Shown here piece by piece: positions 50,267 to 59,466 of a stretch of DNA of 64,000 nt. Made by a program: the position numbers and the translations under genes. This DNA comes from CAYLQA01 sp964385695. GTDB taxonomy: Bacteria; Desulfobacterota; Desulfobulbia; Desulfobulbales; Desulfurivibrionaceae. Where the stretch lies: the NCBI GenBank assembly GCA_964385695.1, contig CAYLQA010000002.1, positions 62,001-126,000 of the forward strand. Reading direction: 5' to 3'. Within the stretch, counting starts at the first letter, position 1. Each line of letters begins with the position of its first letter. The notes below the pieces were generated by a model. It was not told where the DNA came from and did not search any database. It worked only from the letters and a program-made list of their open reading frames with translations.

Positions 50267-51211
50267 CTACTCACCCGTTTTCTTTTCCTCCACCAGCAAC
50301 CTCCCCACACCTGCATCCAACAAATCGCTCAGCCCAAAACCACTGGCCCGCACAAAAAAAGGTGAAGCCGAAGACTTCAGCACATAACTATTATCTTCTT
50401 CATTCTTGGCTCCAACGCGAACAACAACCTCACCCTTGCTTCCGGTAAGGGTAATCGTAGCAAGCGGCGCAGCCAAACCATACTCAGGCTTCTCCTCCTG
50501 AGCCAAATACTCGGAAAGCCGCATGGAAGTCGCCCGATCAATCAAATTATCAAACTTGGCCGAGTCAATTTTTTGCTCGGCTCCTGCGTCGGCAACCTGC
50601 CAGGTATTCTCCTCCCCTTTTTTCAAGGTCAGGGTACCTTTGCTATTTTTAATGATGATCGTACTCAGCGCATCGGAATTTTCCTGCACATACCTAGCAT
50701 CCCACCAGGATGAAACCTCAAGCGGCACCTCCCAGGAGGAGAAATCCTTCACCAGGAAGACCCGATCATCCTTATTCAACCGGACATGGGTGGACTTATA
50801 GGCAGGCGAGGTCCCCATATAGAGGCTCTCCTGCTTGCCGTCAGCCGTTTTCACGGCCACAACCTGACTGTACTGCTTACCCACCTTAAAACGATTATGG
50901 CTGGCCTTGGTCTTGGTCACCAAACGCTGAGAGGAAAGTGCGGTGAGCTTTTCCAGGGCGGTCTTGATCTTTTCCGGATCCACCGGAATATTATCCTGGC
51001 TGCTCACAATCCAGCCTGTCTCCTGCTTGTTCAGGGTGATGCCGGATTTGTCCGGCCCCAAGATGGTCAGCTCCACAATCTGCTCCGCAGCAAGATCTGG
51101 GAAAAACTGCATTGCAGCGGGCTGGGCATCCTGGCCGGGGCGATAAAAAATGCTGATCAGGCCGATTTGCACGGCCAGAAGTATGAGTAGGGCTATATTA
51201 CGTTTGCTCAT
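50267..51211 (-). CDS. DUF4340 protein of a Gld-like ABC system
   Basis: 314-residue bitopic protein. One N-terminal helix (NIALLILLAVQIGLISIFYR), then two repeated periplasmic beta domains: VELTILGPDKSGITLNKQET with WIVSSQDNIPVD, and TIIIKNSKGTLTLKKGEENT with WQVADAGAEQKID. DUF4340 genes usually follow permease-GldG genes, as here (four bases between stop and start). Likely the third part of the exporter; function not established. Confidence 0.85.
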   Translation of the reverse strand: MSKRNIALLILLAVQIGLISIFYRPGQDAQPAAMQFFPDLAAEQIVELTILGPDKSGITLNKQETGWIVSSQDNIPVDPEKIKTALEKLTALSSQRLVTKTKASHNRFKVGKQYSQVVAVKTADGKQESLYMGTSPAYKSTHVRLNKDDRVFLVKDFSSWEVPLEVSSWWDARYVQENSDALSTIIIKNSKGTLTLKKGEENTWQVADAGAEQKIDSAKFDNLIDRATSMRLSEYLAQEEKPEYGLAAPLATITLTGSKGEVVVRVGAKNEEDNSYVLKSSASPFFVRASGFGLSDLLDAGVGRLLVEEKKTGE

Positions 51212-51215
51212 TAAT

Positions 51216-54110
51216 TCACCCTCTTGTTAAGACAAGCGGTTTTTCGTTGTGGCGGCGGCGGTAACCGTACCAGCTCACCAGGATAAGAGCCGCCAGGGCC
51301 AGGGAGTAGTTGAGCCACTCCCAAAAGGTCTGCTCGCTACGCGACAGGGGGTAAAGGACCCTGGCGTGGGAGCCTCGGGAACGGATGGAGAGCAGTCCCT
51401 CATCCTCCACTGACCAGTCGATGAGGTTCTGCAAAAACTCAAGGCTATTGAGGATCCGGTCCTGGCCCATGGACTGGGCAATGGAGATCACCGTATCACT
51501 GATGAACTCGGAGCTGCCCACCACCACCAGGCGCGAGGAGTCCGGGGATTGCAACGCCACCGGGCTGAGAACCAACGGCTCTTCTTCCGGCTTGTCTTTG
51601 TCTTGTGCAGCACCATTCTGGGGCGTGGCCTCAGTCTCCTCTGCCTGAGCAAGGCGAGGATCCTCCTTGCCCTTATAATAGCTGGCAAAAGAGCCTTTTA
51701 GGGAGACAGCCAGATTACGCCGGGCAAGCTCTTCGCCTACGGCAAATCCTTTTTCCGGAAAACGATCAAAATTGGGCTGGATCGTGCCCTCGTTGGTCAA
51801 CCACGCCTCAGGACTTGATTGCAGCAGGGTGATCGCCTCGAGATTTGCCGCCTTTTCAGCATCCACGAGAAGGGGCGAGACCCAGTTCATGGTCACGGTG
51901 GGTAACGAGGCCACGGCCGGGCTCTTGTCGCTCATGCCGTCGTCCCGCACATCGACAAAGAAAGGGTAATCGATATGCTTGATCTCCTGAATCGTCAGGC
52001 CGCCGATGTCTCGGGCCACGGGCACGGGAAAGGGCTCGTTCTGCCTATCCATGACCAGGTATTTGTCCACGGTCAGACCGTAATGGCTCAAAAGCTGGGC
52101 CAGGCCATCCTTGACCTCGGCCAGATCCAGGTTTTGTGCCCCGGGCGGCAGGTTCAGGACATAGTTACCGGTGAGCGCCACCACACTGCCGCCGCGCATC
52201 AGGTACTGATCCACGCTGAAACGCTCCACCTCGCTCAGGTTTTGCGGGGCGACAACGAGCAGGACATCCACATCGGCGGAGACCAGGCCGGTGGTCAGAT
52301 CCACCAGCTCGACATTGTAGTTCTCGCGCAGCACCTGCTGAAAAACACGGTATTGTTGTCCGCTTTGCTGGCCCATCATGGAGGGAGCGCTGGGCGGGGT
52401 CCAGATGCCCACGGTCTTGAGAAAGCCTGAGGAGGTACGCTTGATGGCCGCCTCCACCTCCTGGCGGATCTCGGCCGGGCCCATACCGCCTTCCAGGAAG
52501 ATGCGTTCGGATTTTTCACCAATGGTCAGAAAAAGATGGAGATAAAAGGATTCCTTGTCAAAAAGACCAGTCTGTAACGGCTTGATATCAAAACGCTTAT
52601 TCACATCCGCACGACTCAGACGACTGCCCGGATCATCAGGATCAAGCTGGATAAAGGCGAGCTTGCCGGCCGCCTCATCAACTAAGCCCGCTCCCACCTC
52701 TGTGATGCTCTGGGGCATATCAGCAAGCTGCTCAGGCATGGACTTGGGCGTGGCAATGGCGGTGAGGGTGATGGGATTGTCCAAAGCGGCAAAGACCATA
52801 TCCAGGCTCTGGAAGCCGTAGACCACCTTTTTAATGGACTTGGTCAGGTCATACTCCAGATTGCGCAGGCCGATATCCATCTGGCCGTCTTTATTGGCCT
52901 GAACCTCTATAAGATCGTTAAAGCCCAGGGTCACGTACTGATCCCCGTACTTGATCAAGATATTAAAATAAGAGTTGATCACCGAGGCCTCATAGCGACC
53001 CGCCACCTGAAAAGGCATGGGCTTGATGCCATACTGCTGGTTTGCCTCAAGCTCGGCATCCTCATCAAACTTCGGGTCGACGAAATCCACCGTGACCCTG
53101 CCCTTGGCCGCAACCTCGTACTCCTCCATAAAATCGCGGATACGCGGAACCAGAGGGGCCAAAAGGGGATGGGTCTTTTCACTGAAGTAACCGCGCAGGA
53201 CAAGGGGCTCTTGCAGGTTTTCGATAAGATCCCGGGTGGGCTGGGAGATGGAAAATTCACCGTTTTCCGTGAGATCGAGGCGGATGGAAGAAACCGGAGC
53301 CAGCCAGATATTCAGAGCCAGCAGGTTGGCAGCGGCCAGAACGAGGCCAACCTTCATCCTGCTGCGGAAGCCGGCCGTGCTCTGCCCCTTGCTCCAACGC
53401 TTGCTCTCAAGGGAGATCGCGTTGAGCAGGAGGAAAAGGAGGGTCAAAGAACTGTAATAGGCAAGATCCCTGAGATCGATCACCCCCCGCTCAATACTCA
53501 TGAAGCGGCTGCCGGTGCCCAGGTTTTGAAAAAACTCGGTGGCCGCATTGCCCATGAAGGTGGTGACACCGCTTGAGCCCAAGAGATAAAAAAGGCCGCT
53601 TACGAGCACGGTCATGATCAAGGCAATGATCTGGTTATCGGTGCGGGAGGAGACAAAGAGGCCGATGGCAATATAGGCCGAGGCCAGGAGCAAGGCGCCG
53701 AGATACCCGGCCAGGACCGGGCCCCAATCCATGTCGCCCAACAGGGAGACGGTAAAGGGCAGCCCCAGGGTCAGGGCCAGGGAAAGAGCGACCAGGGCCA
53801 ATACGGCCAAGAATTTGCCCAGGACCAAATGGCTGACCCGAACCGGCAGGGTCATGAGCACCTCCAGGGTGCCCATCTTCTGCTCCTCGCTCCACTGACG
53901 CATGGTGAGCGCGGCAGTGAGAAAGATCATCAGCAACGGCATCCAGCGAAAAAGAGGCCGGATGTCGGCAATATTACGGGCAAAAAAGGTTTCCAGCCAG
54001 AAGAAGGAAAACAGGGTGGAGAGCAGGAAGGTACCGATAAAGATGGCGGCCATGGGGGAGCCGAAGTAGGCCTTGAGCTCCTTTTTCGCTACAGAGATGG
54101 TCTTGTTCAT
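51216..54110 (-). CDS. ABC permease fused to GldG-like periplasmic domain
   Basis: 964 residues. The first ~235 residues are an ABC-2 type permease with six helices (FFWLETFFARNIADIRPLFR, MRQWSEEQKMGTLEVLMTLP, LALVALSLALTLGLPFTVSL, IGLFVSSRTDNQIIALIMTV). A helix at ~255-275 (MKVGLVLAAANLLALNIWLA) begins the GldG-like part: RLDLTENGEFSISQPTRDLI, VDFVDPKFDEDAELEANQQY, and an auxiliary region with RVFQQVLRENYNVELVDLTT and DVDVLLVVAPQNLSEVERFS. A last helix (WLNYSLALAALILVSWYGYR) closes the chain. In gliding Bacteroidetes GldF and GldG are separate; fusions of the two are common outside that group. The start overlaps the ATPase stop (ATGA). Confidence 0.88.
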   Translation of the reverse strand: MNKTISVAKKELKAYFGSPMAAIFIGTFLLSTLFSFFWLETFFARNIADIRPLFRWMPLLMIFLTAALTMRQWSEEQKMGTLEVLMTLPVRVSHLVLGKFLAVLALVALSLALTLGLPFTVSLLGDMDWGPVLAGYLGALLLASAYIAIGLFVSSRTDNQIIALIMTVLVSGLFYLLGSSGVTTFMGNAATEFFQNLGTGSRFMSIERGVIDLRDLAYYSSLTLLFLLLNAISLESKRWSKGQSTAGFRSRMKVGLVLAAANLLALNIWLAPVSSIRLDLTENGEFSISQPTRDLIENLQEPLVLRGYFSEKTHPLLAPLVPRIRDFMEEYEVAAKGRVTVDFVDPKFDEDAELEANQQYGIKPMPFQVAGRYEASVINSYFNILIKYGDQYVTLGFNDLIEVQANKDGQMDIGLRNLEYDLTKSIKKVVYGFQSLDMVFAALDNPITLTAIATPKSMPEQLADMPQSITEVGAGLVDEAAGKLAFIQLDPDDPGSRLSRADVNKRFDIKPLQTGLFDKESFYLHLFLTIGEKSERIFLEGGMGPAEIRQEVEAAIKRTSSGFLKTVGIWTPPSAPSMMGQQSGQQYRVFQQVLRENYNVELVDLTTGLVSADVDVLLVVAPQNLSEVERFSVDQYLMRGGSVVALTGNYVLNLPPGAQNLDLAEVKDGLAQLLSHYGLTVDKYLVMDRQNEPFPVPVARDIGGLTIQEIKHIDYPFFVDVRDDGMSDKSPAVASLPTVTMNWVSPLLVDAEKAANLEAITLLQSSPEAWLTNEGTIQPNFDRFPEKGFAVGEELARRNLAVSLKGSFASYYKGKEDPRLAQAEETEATPQNGAAQDKDKPEEEPLVLSPVALQSPDSSRLVVVGSSEFISDTVISIAQSMGQDRILNSLEFLQNLIDWSVEDEGLLSIRSRGSHARVLYPLSRSEQTFWEWLNYSLALAALILVSWYGYRRRHNEKPLVLTRG

Positions 54111-55063
54111 TGCACGTCTCCCTCTGATGTGGCCAGCTCGTTAAAGACCGCTTCCAGGGTGCGGACCTCCCGGTGCAGCTCGGCCAAGGGCCAGTCCTTA
54201 ACCTTGGCCAGTTGGAAGATGGCCGGGCAAAGGTCCTGGGCCGAGTCACCAGTTATCCGGTAACGCAAACGGCCATGCTCGTTCTCTTCGGTGACCACCG
54301 AGTCCACCCCGGAGATCGCGGAAAGATCAGCAATGATTGCCTCACCACGCGCATCCGTTTCCAAGGTAAGCAGGGCGTCCGTGGCGGCGGAGAGATCGGA
54401 GAGCCGGGCGTCCGCCTTGACCTCGCCGCGCATAATGATCACGGCGCGGTCACAGGTCGCCTCCACCTCGGAGAGGATATGGGTGGAGAGAAGCACCGTG
54501 CTCTCTTGGGCCAGTTTCTTGATCAGGTGGCGCACCTCAACGATCTGGGTCGGGTCCAGGCCGTTGGTGGGCTCGTCAAGGATCAAGAGCTTGGGCTTAT
54601 GCAGGATGGCCTGGGCCAGCCCCACCCGTTGGCGGTAGCCTTTACTCAGAGTGCCGATGGGCCGGGTCAGGCGATCTTCCAGACCAACGGCCTCTATGGC
54701 CTCGGACAGATACCGAGCTTGCTCCTTTTTTGGGATAGAGCGCAGGTCGGCGATCATCTTGAGATAGGATTGCACGGTGAGTTCGGGGTAGAGGGGGGCG
54801 TTTTCCGGCAGGTAGCCGATCTTGGCCTGCACCTCATCGGTGTGGCTCAAAACCTCCCTGCCATCCACCTGGGCCGTGCCGGAACTGGGGTGGAGATAAC
54901 CGGTCAGAATCTTCATGACCGTGGTCTTGCCGGCCCCGTTGGGCCCGAGCAGGCCGATAATCTCCCCTGGTGCGACGGAAAAGGAGACCCCACGGAGGGC
55001 ATCCACCTCGTCATACGATTTACACAGGTCTTGCACTTCAATCATGGACCTTTCTCCTGACAA
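54107..55063 (-). CDS. ABC transporter ATP-binding protein (GldA-like)
   Basis: 318-residue ATPase. Walker A GLLGPNGAGKTTVMKIL, Q-loop IGYLPENAPLYPELTVQSYL, signature LSKGYRQRVGLAQAI, Walker B LLILDEPTNGLD and switch His in VLLSTHILSEVEATC. The C-terminal ~90 residues are the usual extension (VVTEENEHGRLRYRITGDS). AGGAGAAAGG precedes the ATG. Overlaps the permease gene by four bases, so ATPase, permease and DUF4340 form one operon. Confidence 0.93.
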   Translation of the reverse strand: MSGERSMIEVQDLCKSYDEVDALRGVSFSVAPGEIIGLLGPNGAGKTTVMKILTGYLHPSSGTAQVDGREVLSHTDEVQAKIGYLPENAPLYPELTVQSYLKMIADLRSIPKKEQARYLSEAIEAVGLEDRLTRPIGTLSKGYRQRVGLAQAILHKPKLLILDEPTNGLDPTQIVEVRHLIKKLAQESTVLLSTHILSEVEATCDRAVIIMRGEVKADARLSDLSAATDALLTLETDARGEAIIADLSAISGVDSVVTEENEHGRLRYRITGDSAQDLCPAIFQLAKVKDWPLAELHREVRTLEAVFNELATSEGDVQ

Positions 55064-55141
55064 AGTAGCAATTTATAAGTTGTTTAAAGGATTCTCGATA
55101 CTGCGAGTTAAGACAGCGACAGAATAAAAATGTTTCAAGTA

Positions 55142-55321
55142 TTTAGCCACGAAACCCACAAACGAACACGAAAGTTTTTATGCCTTTCATTGTAGGAGCC
55201 ATTTCAATGGCGAAATAACGGCCTGGTCAATCGCCATTAAAATGGCTCCTACAGGGTAACCGTTTGCTAGCGGCTGGCTGAAAAATATTTTTCGTGTCTT
55301 TTCGTGGGTTTCGTGGCTAAA
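55142..55321. repeat. Nested inverted-repeat element between htpG and the ABC operon
   Basis: The outer arms at 55142-55178 and 55280-55321 are inverted copies that begin and end with TTTAGCCACGAAACCCAC and its complement. The inner arms, TGTAGGAGCCATTTCAATGG plus CGA (55191-55213) and their complement at 55231-55253, match at 22 of 23 positions around a 17-base centre. The whole is a 180-base nested palindrome after the htpG stop. This is a non-coding mobile-repeat type structure and could also stop transcription in either direction. Confidence 0.88.
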
Positions 55322-55325
55322 AAAA

Positions 55326-57212
55326 TTACTGGACGAGCTTGTCGAGCAGCTTATAGGTGCGCTCGACCATGGAGCGGGGCTCCACCATGAGGCCGGCCTG
55401 AATCATGGCATTGTCAAAGACCTGCTCGCAGATACTCTTGGCAAGCTCCTCATCCTTGGCCCGCAGGGACTCGATACCCTTGATCAGGCTGTGTCCGGTG
55501 TTGATTTCAAGATCCTTGGCTCCGAACTCCTGGGGTGCGCCCTGCCCTTGGGCCTTCATGACCCGCTCCATACTGCTGGTCATAAAACCCAAGGGATTAA
55601 CGATAATGGCCGGGCTGTCGGTGAGGCGGCTTGAGATCAGGACATCCTTGACCTTTGCCCCCAGCACCTCTTTCATCCATTTGCTCAGCTCATCGCCCTG
55701 CTTTTCTTCCAGGGCATCGGCCTTGTCTTCTTTTTTATCCTCCGCCTTGCTCTCGTCCGTATCCGGCAATTTCAGATCGCCGCGGTCGGCGGAGACCAAC
55801 TTTTTGCCGTCAAACTCGTTGAGATGGCTCATGGCAAAGTCATCAATGGGGTCCAGGGTGTAGATCACCTCAAGGTTACGCTTTTTAAAGGTCTCCACAT
55901 AGGGGCCGGACTCGATGGCCTCGCGGCTGGGGCCGTTGATGTAATAAATCTCCTCCTGGCCTTCGGGCATGCGCTCGATGTAATCGGCCAGTGAGGTGTT
56001 GGTGCCTGCATCGATCTTGGAGGACTCAAAGCGCAGGAGCTTGCCCAGTTGCTCGCGATAGCTGAAGTCGGAAATGATGCCCTCTTTGAGGAAGGGACCA
56101 AAGGTCTCCCATATCTCGGCATATTTCTCTGGCTCCTTGGTGCTCATCTCGTTGAGGAATTTCAAAAAACGCTTGGTGACAACGGTGTTGATCTTGGCGA
56201 CCAGGGCATTGTCCTGCAAGGCTTGGCGGGAGATATTGAGCGGCAGATCCTCGCTGTCGATCACGCCGCGCAAAAAGCGAAGCCACTCGGGCAGGATGGT
56301 CTTGGAGTGCTGCTCGATGAGCACCCGCTGGCAATAGAGGTTGACCCCGGGGTCCATGCGACCGAAGCCGAGGCTCTCCATATTCTCCTTGGGCACAAAG
56401 AGCAGGGCCTTGATGGCCAAAGGCGCGTCCGCACTGAAGTGCAGTTTGCCGACAGGCTCGTCAATGGCGTTGCCGATGAACTTGTAAAAATCGTTGTACT
56501 CCTCCTCCTTGATCTCGCTCTTACCACGGGTCCACAGGGCCTGAACCGTGTTGACCTCCTCGTCCTTGATCTTGATGGGGAAGGGGACAAAGCTGGAGTA
56601 CTGCTTGATGATGGACTTGAGCTTGTCCTCATTGGCATACTCATGGGCCTCGTCGGTGAGTTCAAGGATTATGGTGGTGCCGCGGCGGATGCCCGGACTC
56701 ATGGAGATGGTGTAGCTGCCCGTGCCGTCGGAGACCCACTCATGGCCCATATCGTCGGTACGGAAGGAGCGGGACTTGACCGTGACCTTCTTCGCAACCA
56801 TAAAGGCGGCGTAAAAACCAACGCCGAACTGGCCGATCAGGTTGACATCCTTTTGCTCGGTCTCGGCCAACTGGCTGAAAAAGGTCTTGGAGCCGGAGTG
56901 GGCGATGGTGCCGAGGTTGGCCTCAAGCTCGCCGCGATCCATACCAATACCGGTATCGGTGATGGTGATGGTCTTTTTCTCCTCGTCCACGCCGATGGTA
57001 ATCTCCAAGGGAACATGGCTGTCGAATACCTCTTCTTCCATGATGCTCTGATGACGGAATTTTTCCAGGGCATCAGCGGAGTTGGAAACCAGCTCTCTTA
57101 AAAAAATATCCTTTTCCGTGTACAGAGAGTGGATAACGATATCCAGCATCTTCTTGACTTCTGCCTGGAACTCCTTGGTTTCGGACTGGGGGGTGGTTTG
57201 CTCGGTAGTCAT
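55326..57212 (-). CDS. htpG: Chaperone protein HtpG (Hsp90)
   Basis: Cytosolic Hsp90, 628 residues. The GHKL ATP site is plain: LRELVSNSADALEKFRHQSI, ITDTGIGMDRGELEANLGTI, GSKTFFSQLAE and QFGVGFYAAFMVAKKVTV. The middle domain holds GVIDSEDLPLNISRQAL with the catalytic Arg. A charged linker (DTDESKAEDKKEDKADALEE) precedes the C-terminal dimerisation region. Translation likely begins at ATG 57212, with AGAGG at some distance. Confidence 0.96.
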   Translation of the reverse strand: MTTEQTTPQSETKEFQAEVKKMLDIVIHSLYTEKDIFLRELVSNSADALEKFRHQSIMEEEVFDSHVPLEITIGVDEEKKTITITDTGIGMDRGELEANLGTIAHSGSKTFFSQLAETEQKDVNLIGQFGVGFYAAFMVAKKVTVKSRSFRTDDMGHEWVSDGTGSYTISMSPGIRRGTTIILELTDEAHEYANEDKLKSIIKQYSSFVPFPIKIKDEEVNTVQALWTRGKSEIKEEEYNDFYKFIGNAIDEPVGKLHFSADAPLAIKALLFVPKENMESLGFGRMDPGVNLYCQRVLIEQHSKTILPEWLRFLRGVIDSEDLPLNISRQALQDNALVAKINTVVTKRFLKFLNEMSTKEPEKYAEIWETFGPFLKEGIISDFSYREQLGKLLRFESSKIDAGTNTSLADYIERMPEGQEEIYYINGPSREAIESGPYVETFKKRNLEVIYTLDPIDDFAMSHLNEFDGKKLVSADRGDLKLPDTDESKAEDKKEDKADALEEKQGDELSKWMKEVLGAKVKDVLISSRLTDSPAIIVNPLGFMTSSMERVMKAQGQGAPQEFGAKDLEINTGHSLIKGIESLRAKDEELAKSICEQVFDNAMIQAGLMVEPRSMVERTYKLLDKLVQ

Positions 57213-57292
57213 GGGCTTGGTTCAACCTCTTGTGCCTTGGATGTTTATTTTGAGTAGGGGCATGATGCCTCACATTTTTTAAATTCGGGCAA

Positions 57293-57320
57293 AAAATAAT
57301 CACTCCGTATGGTCTGTCAA
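57293..57320 (-). promoter_or_regulatory. Probable sigma-70 promoter of htpG
   Basis: On the minus strand TTGACA (57320-57315) and TATTTT (57298-57293) are 16 bases apart, some 80 bases before the htpG ATG. No heat-shock sigma-32 pattern was recognised. Confidence 0.5.
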
Positions 57321-57454
57321 GTCTCTGCCCGGAAAGGAGCTACCCATTTACAAGATTATTTCTTTATGCAATAATTACAGAGAGTTTTGCAAAAGCAGCT
57401 TTTTGGTTTTAACCAGCTTATTTGTCCTAACCCAAATGCAATGGGCCGATAACC

Positions 57455-58318
57455 ATGACCATGGATATTGCCAATCAATATATTAAAAATATCGACAAGT
57501 TAGCACCCTGTCCGCAGATTGCGCTGGATGTGCTTGCCATTGCCCATGAATCGGACTGCTCCATTCCCAAGCTGGCGGAAAAGATCGAACGCGACCCGGG
57601 GCTTACCGCCAACATGCTGCAGATGGCCAACTCCGCCTACTTCGGCCATGTAAAAAAAATCACCTCAATCAAAGACATCATTATCCGCCTGGGGCTGGAG
57701 AGCGTGAAGATTATCGCCATCACCAGTGCTTCGGTGGGGTTGCTGAAAGACCCACGGGAGGCCTATAAGCTGGGAAACGACGATCTCTGGCACCACTCCT
57801 ATGCCGTGGCCAACCTGGCCGGCTCCATTGCCCGCCACGCCAAGGCCCGAGACAGTGCCGCCATCTATACCGCAGCCCTGCTCCATGACCTGGGCAAGGT
57901 GGTTTTGGATCGCCCCCTGCAGATCGAGTGCCTCAACCAGAATAGTGATGATCCGGAAGAACCGATGCTGGCCAAGGAGCAACGCCTGCTGCACACGGAC
58001 CATGCCGAGGTGGGCATGGCCCTGCTGGAGAAATGGGGCCTGCCCGAGGCCATTACCCTGCCGGTGGGGCTGCATCACGATATGAGCCAACCCCGCTCCA
58101 AGCGACTGGGAGTAAAGATCGTCCATCTTGCCAACACCCTGGTCCATCTCACCGAGTACGACACGGACAACCCGGATGATTTTTTCTTTGATGTCCTGGC
58201 CTATGAGGATATCAAGTCCACTCTGCCCGAGGTGCCTCATTTTGAAGAGAACATGCGTAACATCATCGAAGAGTTCGTGGACAAATACCACGAAACCGTT
58301 GCCGTGTTTACCCTCTAA
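57455..58318 (+). CDS. HDOD-domain signalling protein
   Basis: 287 residues: an HDOD domain (LAPCPQIALDVLAIAHESDC, IERDPGLTANMLQMANSAYF, IKDIIIRLGLESVKIIAITS) with HD-superfamily text after it (AAIYTAALLHDLGKVVLDRP, HTDHAEVGMALLEKWGLPEA, ITLPVGLHH). HDOD proteins act in signalling pathways, often with c-di-GMP or chemotaxis components. This chain has no output domain beyond the HD-like region and ends DKYHETVAVFTL. The His/Asp pair in LLHDLGK and later HH suggests the HD metal site is at least partly kept. Confidence 0.85.
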   Translation: MTMDIANQYIKNIDKLAPCPQIALDVLAIAHESDCSIPKLAEKIERDPGLTANMLQMANSAYFGHVKKITSIKDIIIRLGLESVKIIAITSASVGLLKDPREAYKLGNDDLWHHSYAVANLAGSIARHAKARDSAAIYTAALLHDLGKVVLDRPLQIECLNQNSDDPEEPMLAKEQRLLHTDHAEVGMALLEKWGLPEAITLPVGLHHDMSQPRSKRLGVKIVHLANTLVHLTEYDTDNPDDFFFDVLAYEDIKSTLPEVPHFEENMRNIIEEFVDKYHETVAVFTL

Positions 58319-58347
58319 GCGCAAGCCGCCTCCTTCTGCCTCTTTTT

Positions 58348-58965
58348 ATGTCCGTTATGTTGCCCTTTCTGACCTCCGGCCTGCTACTCGGCCTCTCCGC
58401 AGGCTTTGCCCCCGGCCCATTATTGACCCTGGTCATCAGCGAAACCCTGCGCCACAATCGGGCGGCAGGTATCAAGGTGGCACTGGCCCCGCTTATTACG
58501 GATCTGCCCATTATCGGCCTGACGCTATATGCCCTAAGTTTCCTTTCTGACAATGGCCTGATTTTGGCCCTGCTCTCCCTTGGCGGCGGCTGCTTTGTCA
58601 TGTGGATGGGTATTGAAAACATCCGTTTCCGGGGCGGGGCCGAGGAAGATATACAGGGAGAGGAAAAATCGCTGCAAAAAGGCATACTGGTAAACATGCT
58701 GAGCCCACACCCATATCTCTTTTGGCTCAGTGTGGGCGGGCCGATCCTGAATAGAGCATGGCAAAAAGACGGCCTGGCCGCCGTACTCTTTGTCGGCAGC
58801 TTCTACCTCCTGCTGGTAGGTGCCAAAATCGGCCTGGCATACACGGTAGCACACTCACGCCACTTCCTCTCCGGCACCCTCTACCGCAACACCATCCGCA
58901 CCCTGGGCCTGCTCCTCTGCCTCTTTGCCCTCTCATTACTGTATGAAGGGGTTAAACTCTTTTAA
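58348..58965 (+). CDS. LysE/RhtB-family exporter
   Basis: 205-residue inner-membrane protein with six helices. GLSAGFAPGPLLTLVISETL (family PGP motif) and RHNRAAGIKVALAPLITDLP start it, then FVMWMGIENIRFRGGAEEDI and LVNMLSPHPYLFWLSVGGPI. It likely exports an amino acid or derivative; the substrate is unknown. Starts 29 bases after the HDOD gene. Confidence 0.88.
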   Translation: MSVMLPFLTSGLLLGLSAGFAPGPLLTLVISETLRHNRAAGIKVALAPLITDLPIIGLTLYALSFLSDNGLILALLSLGGGCFVMWMGIENIRFRGGAEEDIQGEEKSLQKGILVNMLSPHPYLFWLSVGGPILNRAWQKDGLAAVLFVGSFYLLLVGAKIGLAYTVAHSRHFLSGTLYRNTIRTLGLLLCLFALSLLYEGVKLF

Positions 58966-58989
58966 ATTCCCCTTATGTCCTGCTGAGCA

Positions 58990-59230
58990 CCGCAGGCGCT
59001 GGCGGAAAAGACGCAAAAACCTGTTTGAGCGAAGCGAGTTTTTTTGCGTCGCGCCTGCGTCGAGGAGCACAAGGAAGCCCGCAGGGCCAGGACATCTGGG
59101 GGGCCTTTTTCTTGTTACTTCTTTTGGGCAAGCAAAAGAAGTAAGGCTCTTTCACTATCAGCATCACGGCAAGAAGTGCTTGATATTATGTCACTTTCTT
59201 TGCTTGCACAAAAGAAAGTAACCAAAGAAA
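58990..59230. repeat. Cluster of intergenic hairpins (non-coding repeat region)
   Basis: The 58966-59466 gap has no gene but several perfect stems. CGCAGGCGC / GCGCCTGCG (58991-58999, 59051-59059) encloses GACGCAAAAA / TTTTTGCGTC (59010-59019, 59041-59050). TTACTTCTTTTG / CAAAAGAAGTAA (59115-59126, 59133-59144) has a six-base loop, and ACTTTCTTT / AAAGAAAGT (59193-59201, 59211-59219) follows. The text TTTGCTTGCACAAAAGAAAG is of a kind seen as dispersed intergenic repeats in many proteobacteria. Confidence 0.75.
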
Positions 59231-59410
59231 TGCACCCAGCCACTTGGCCCTTCGGGCTGCCCTGCGCTGCTCAAAATGACCGGGCGCTGCGAAACTCGCC
59301 ACGCTTGCGCGTGACTCAGACAGTCCTCGCGCTTTTCCGGTCATTTCTCCGCTGCTCGGCTGCGTAACAATGGGAAATTGAGTTCCACTCTTTTCCGTGA
59401 TGAACCTAAA

Positions 59411-59440
59411 AAAAAGGGAGGACCCGGTCGAACCCTCCCT
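59411..59440 (-). terminator. Intrinsic terminator of the receiver-SBP-CheW gene
   Basis: On the minus strand AGGGAGGG / TCCTCCCT-type arms form a stem around a GC-rich loop and end in eight T residues, some 25 bases after the stop codon. Confidence 0.75.
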
Positions 59441-59466
59441 GAAGATGTCTAAAGCCTAAATTACAG

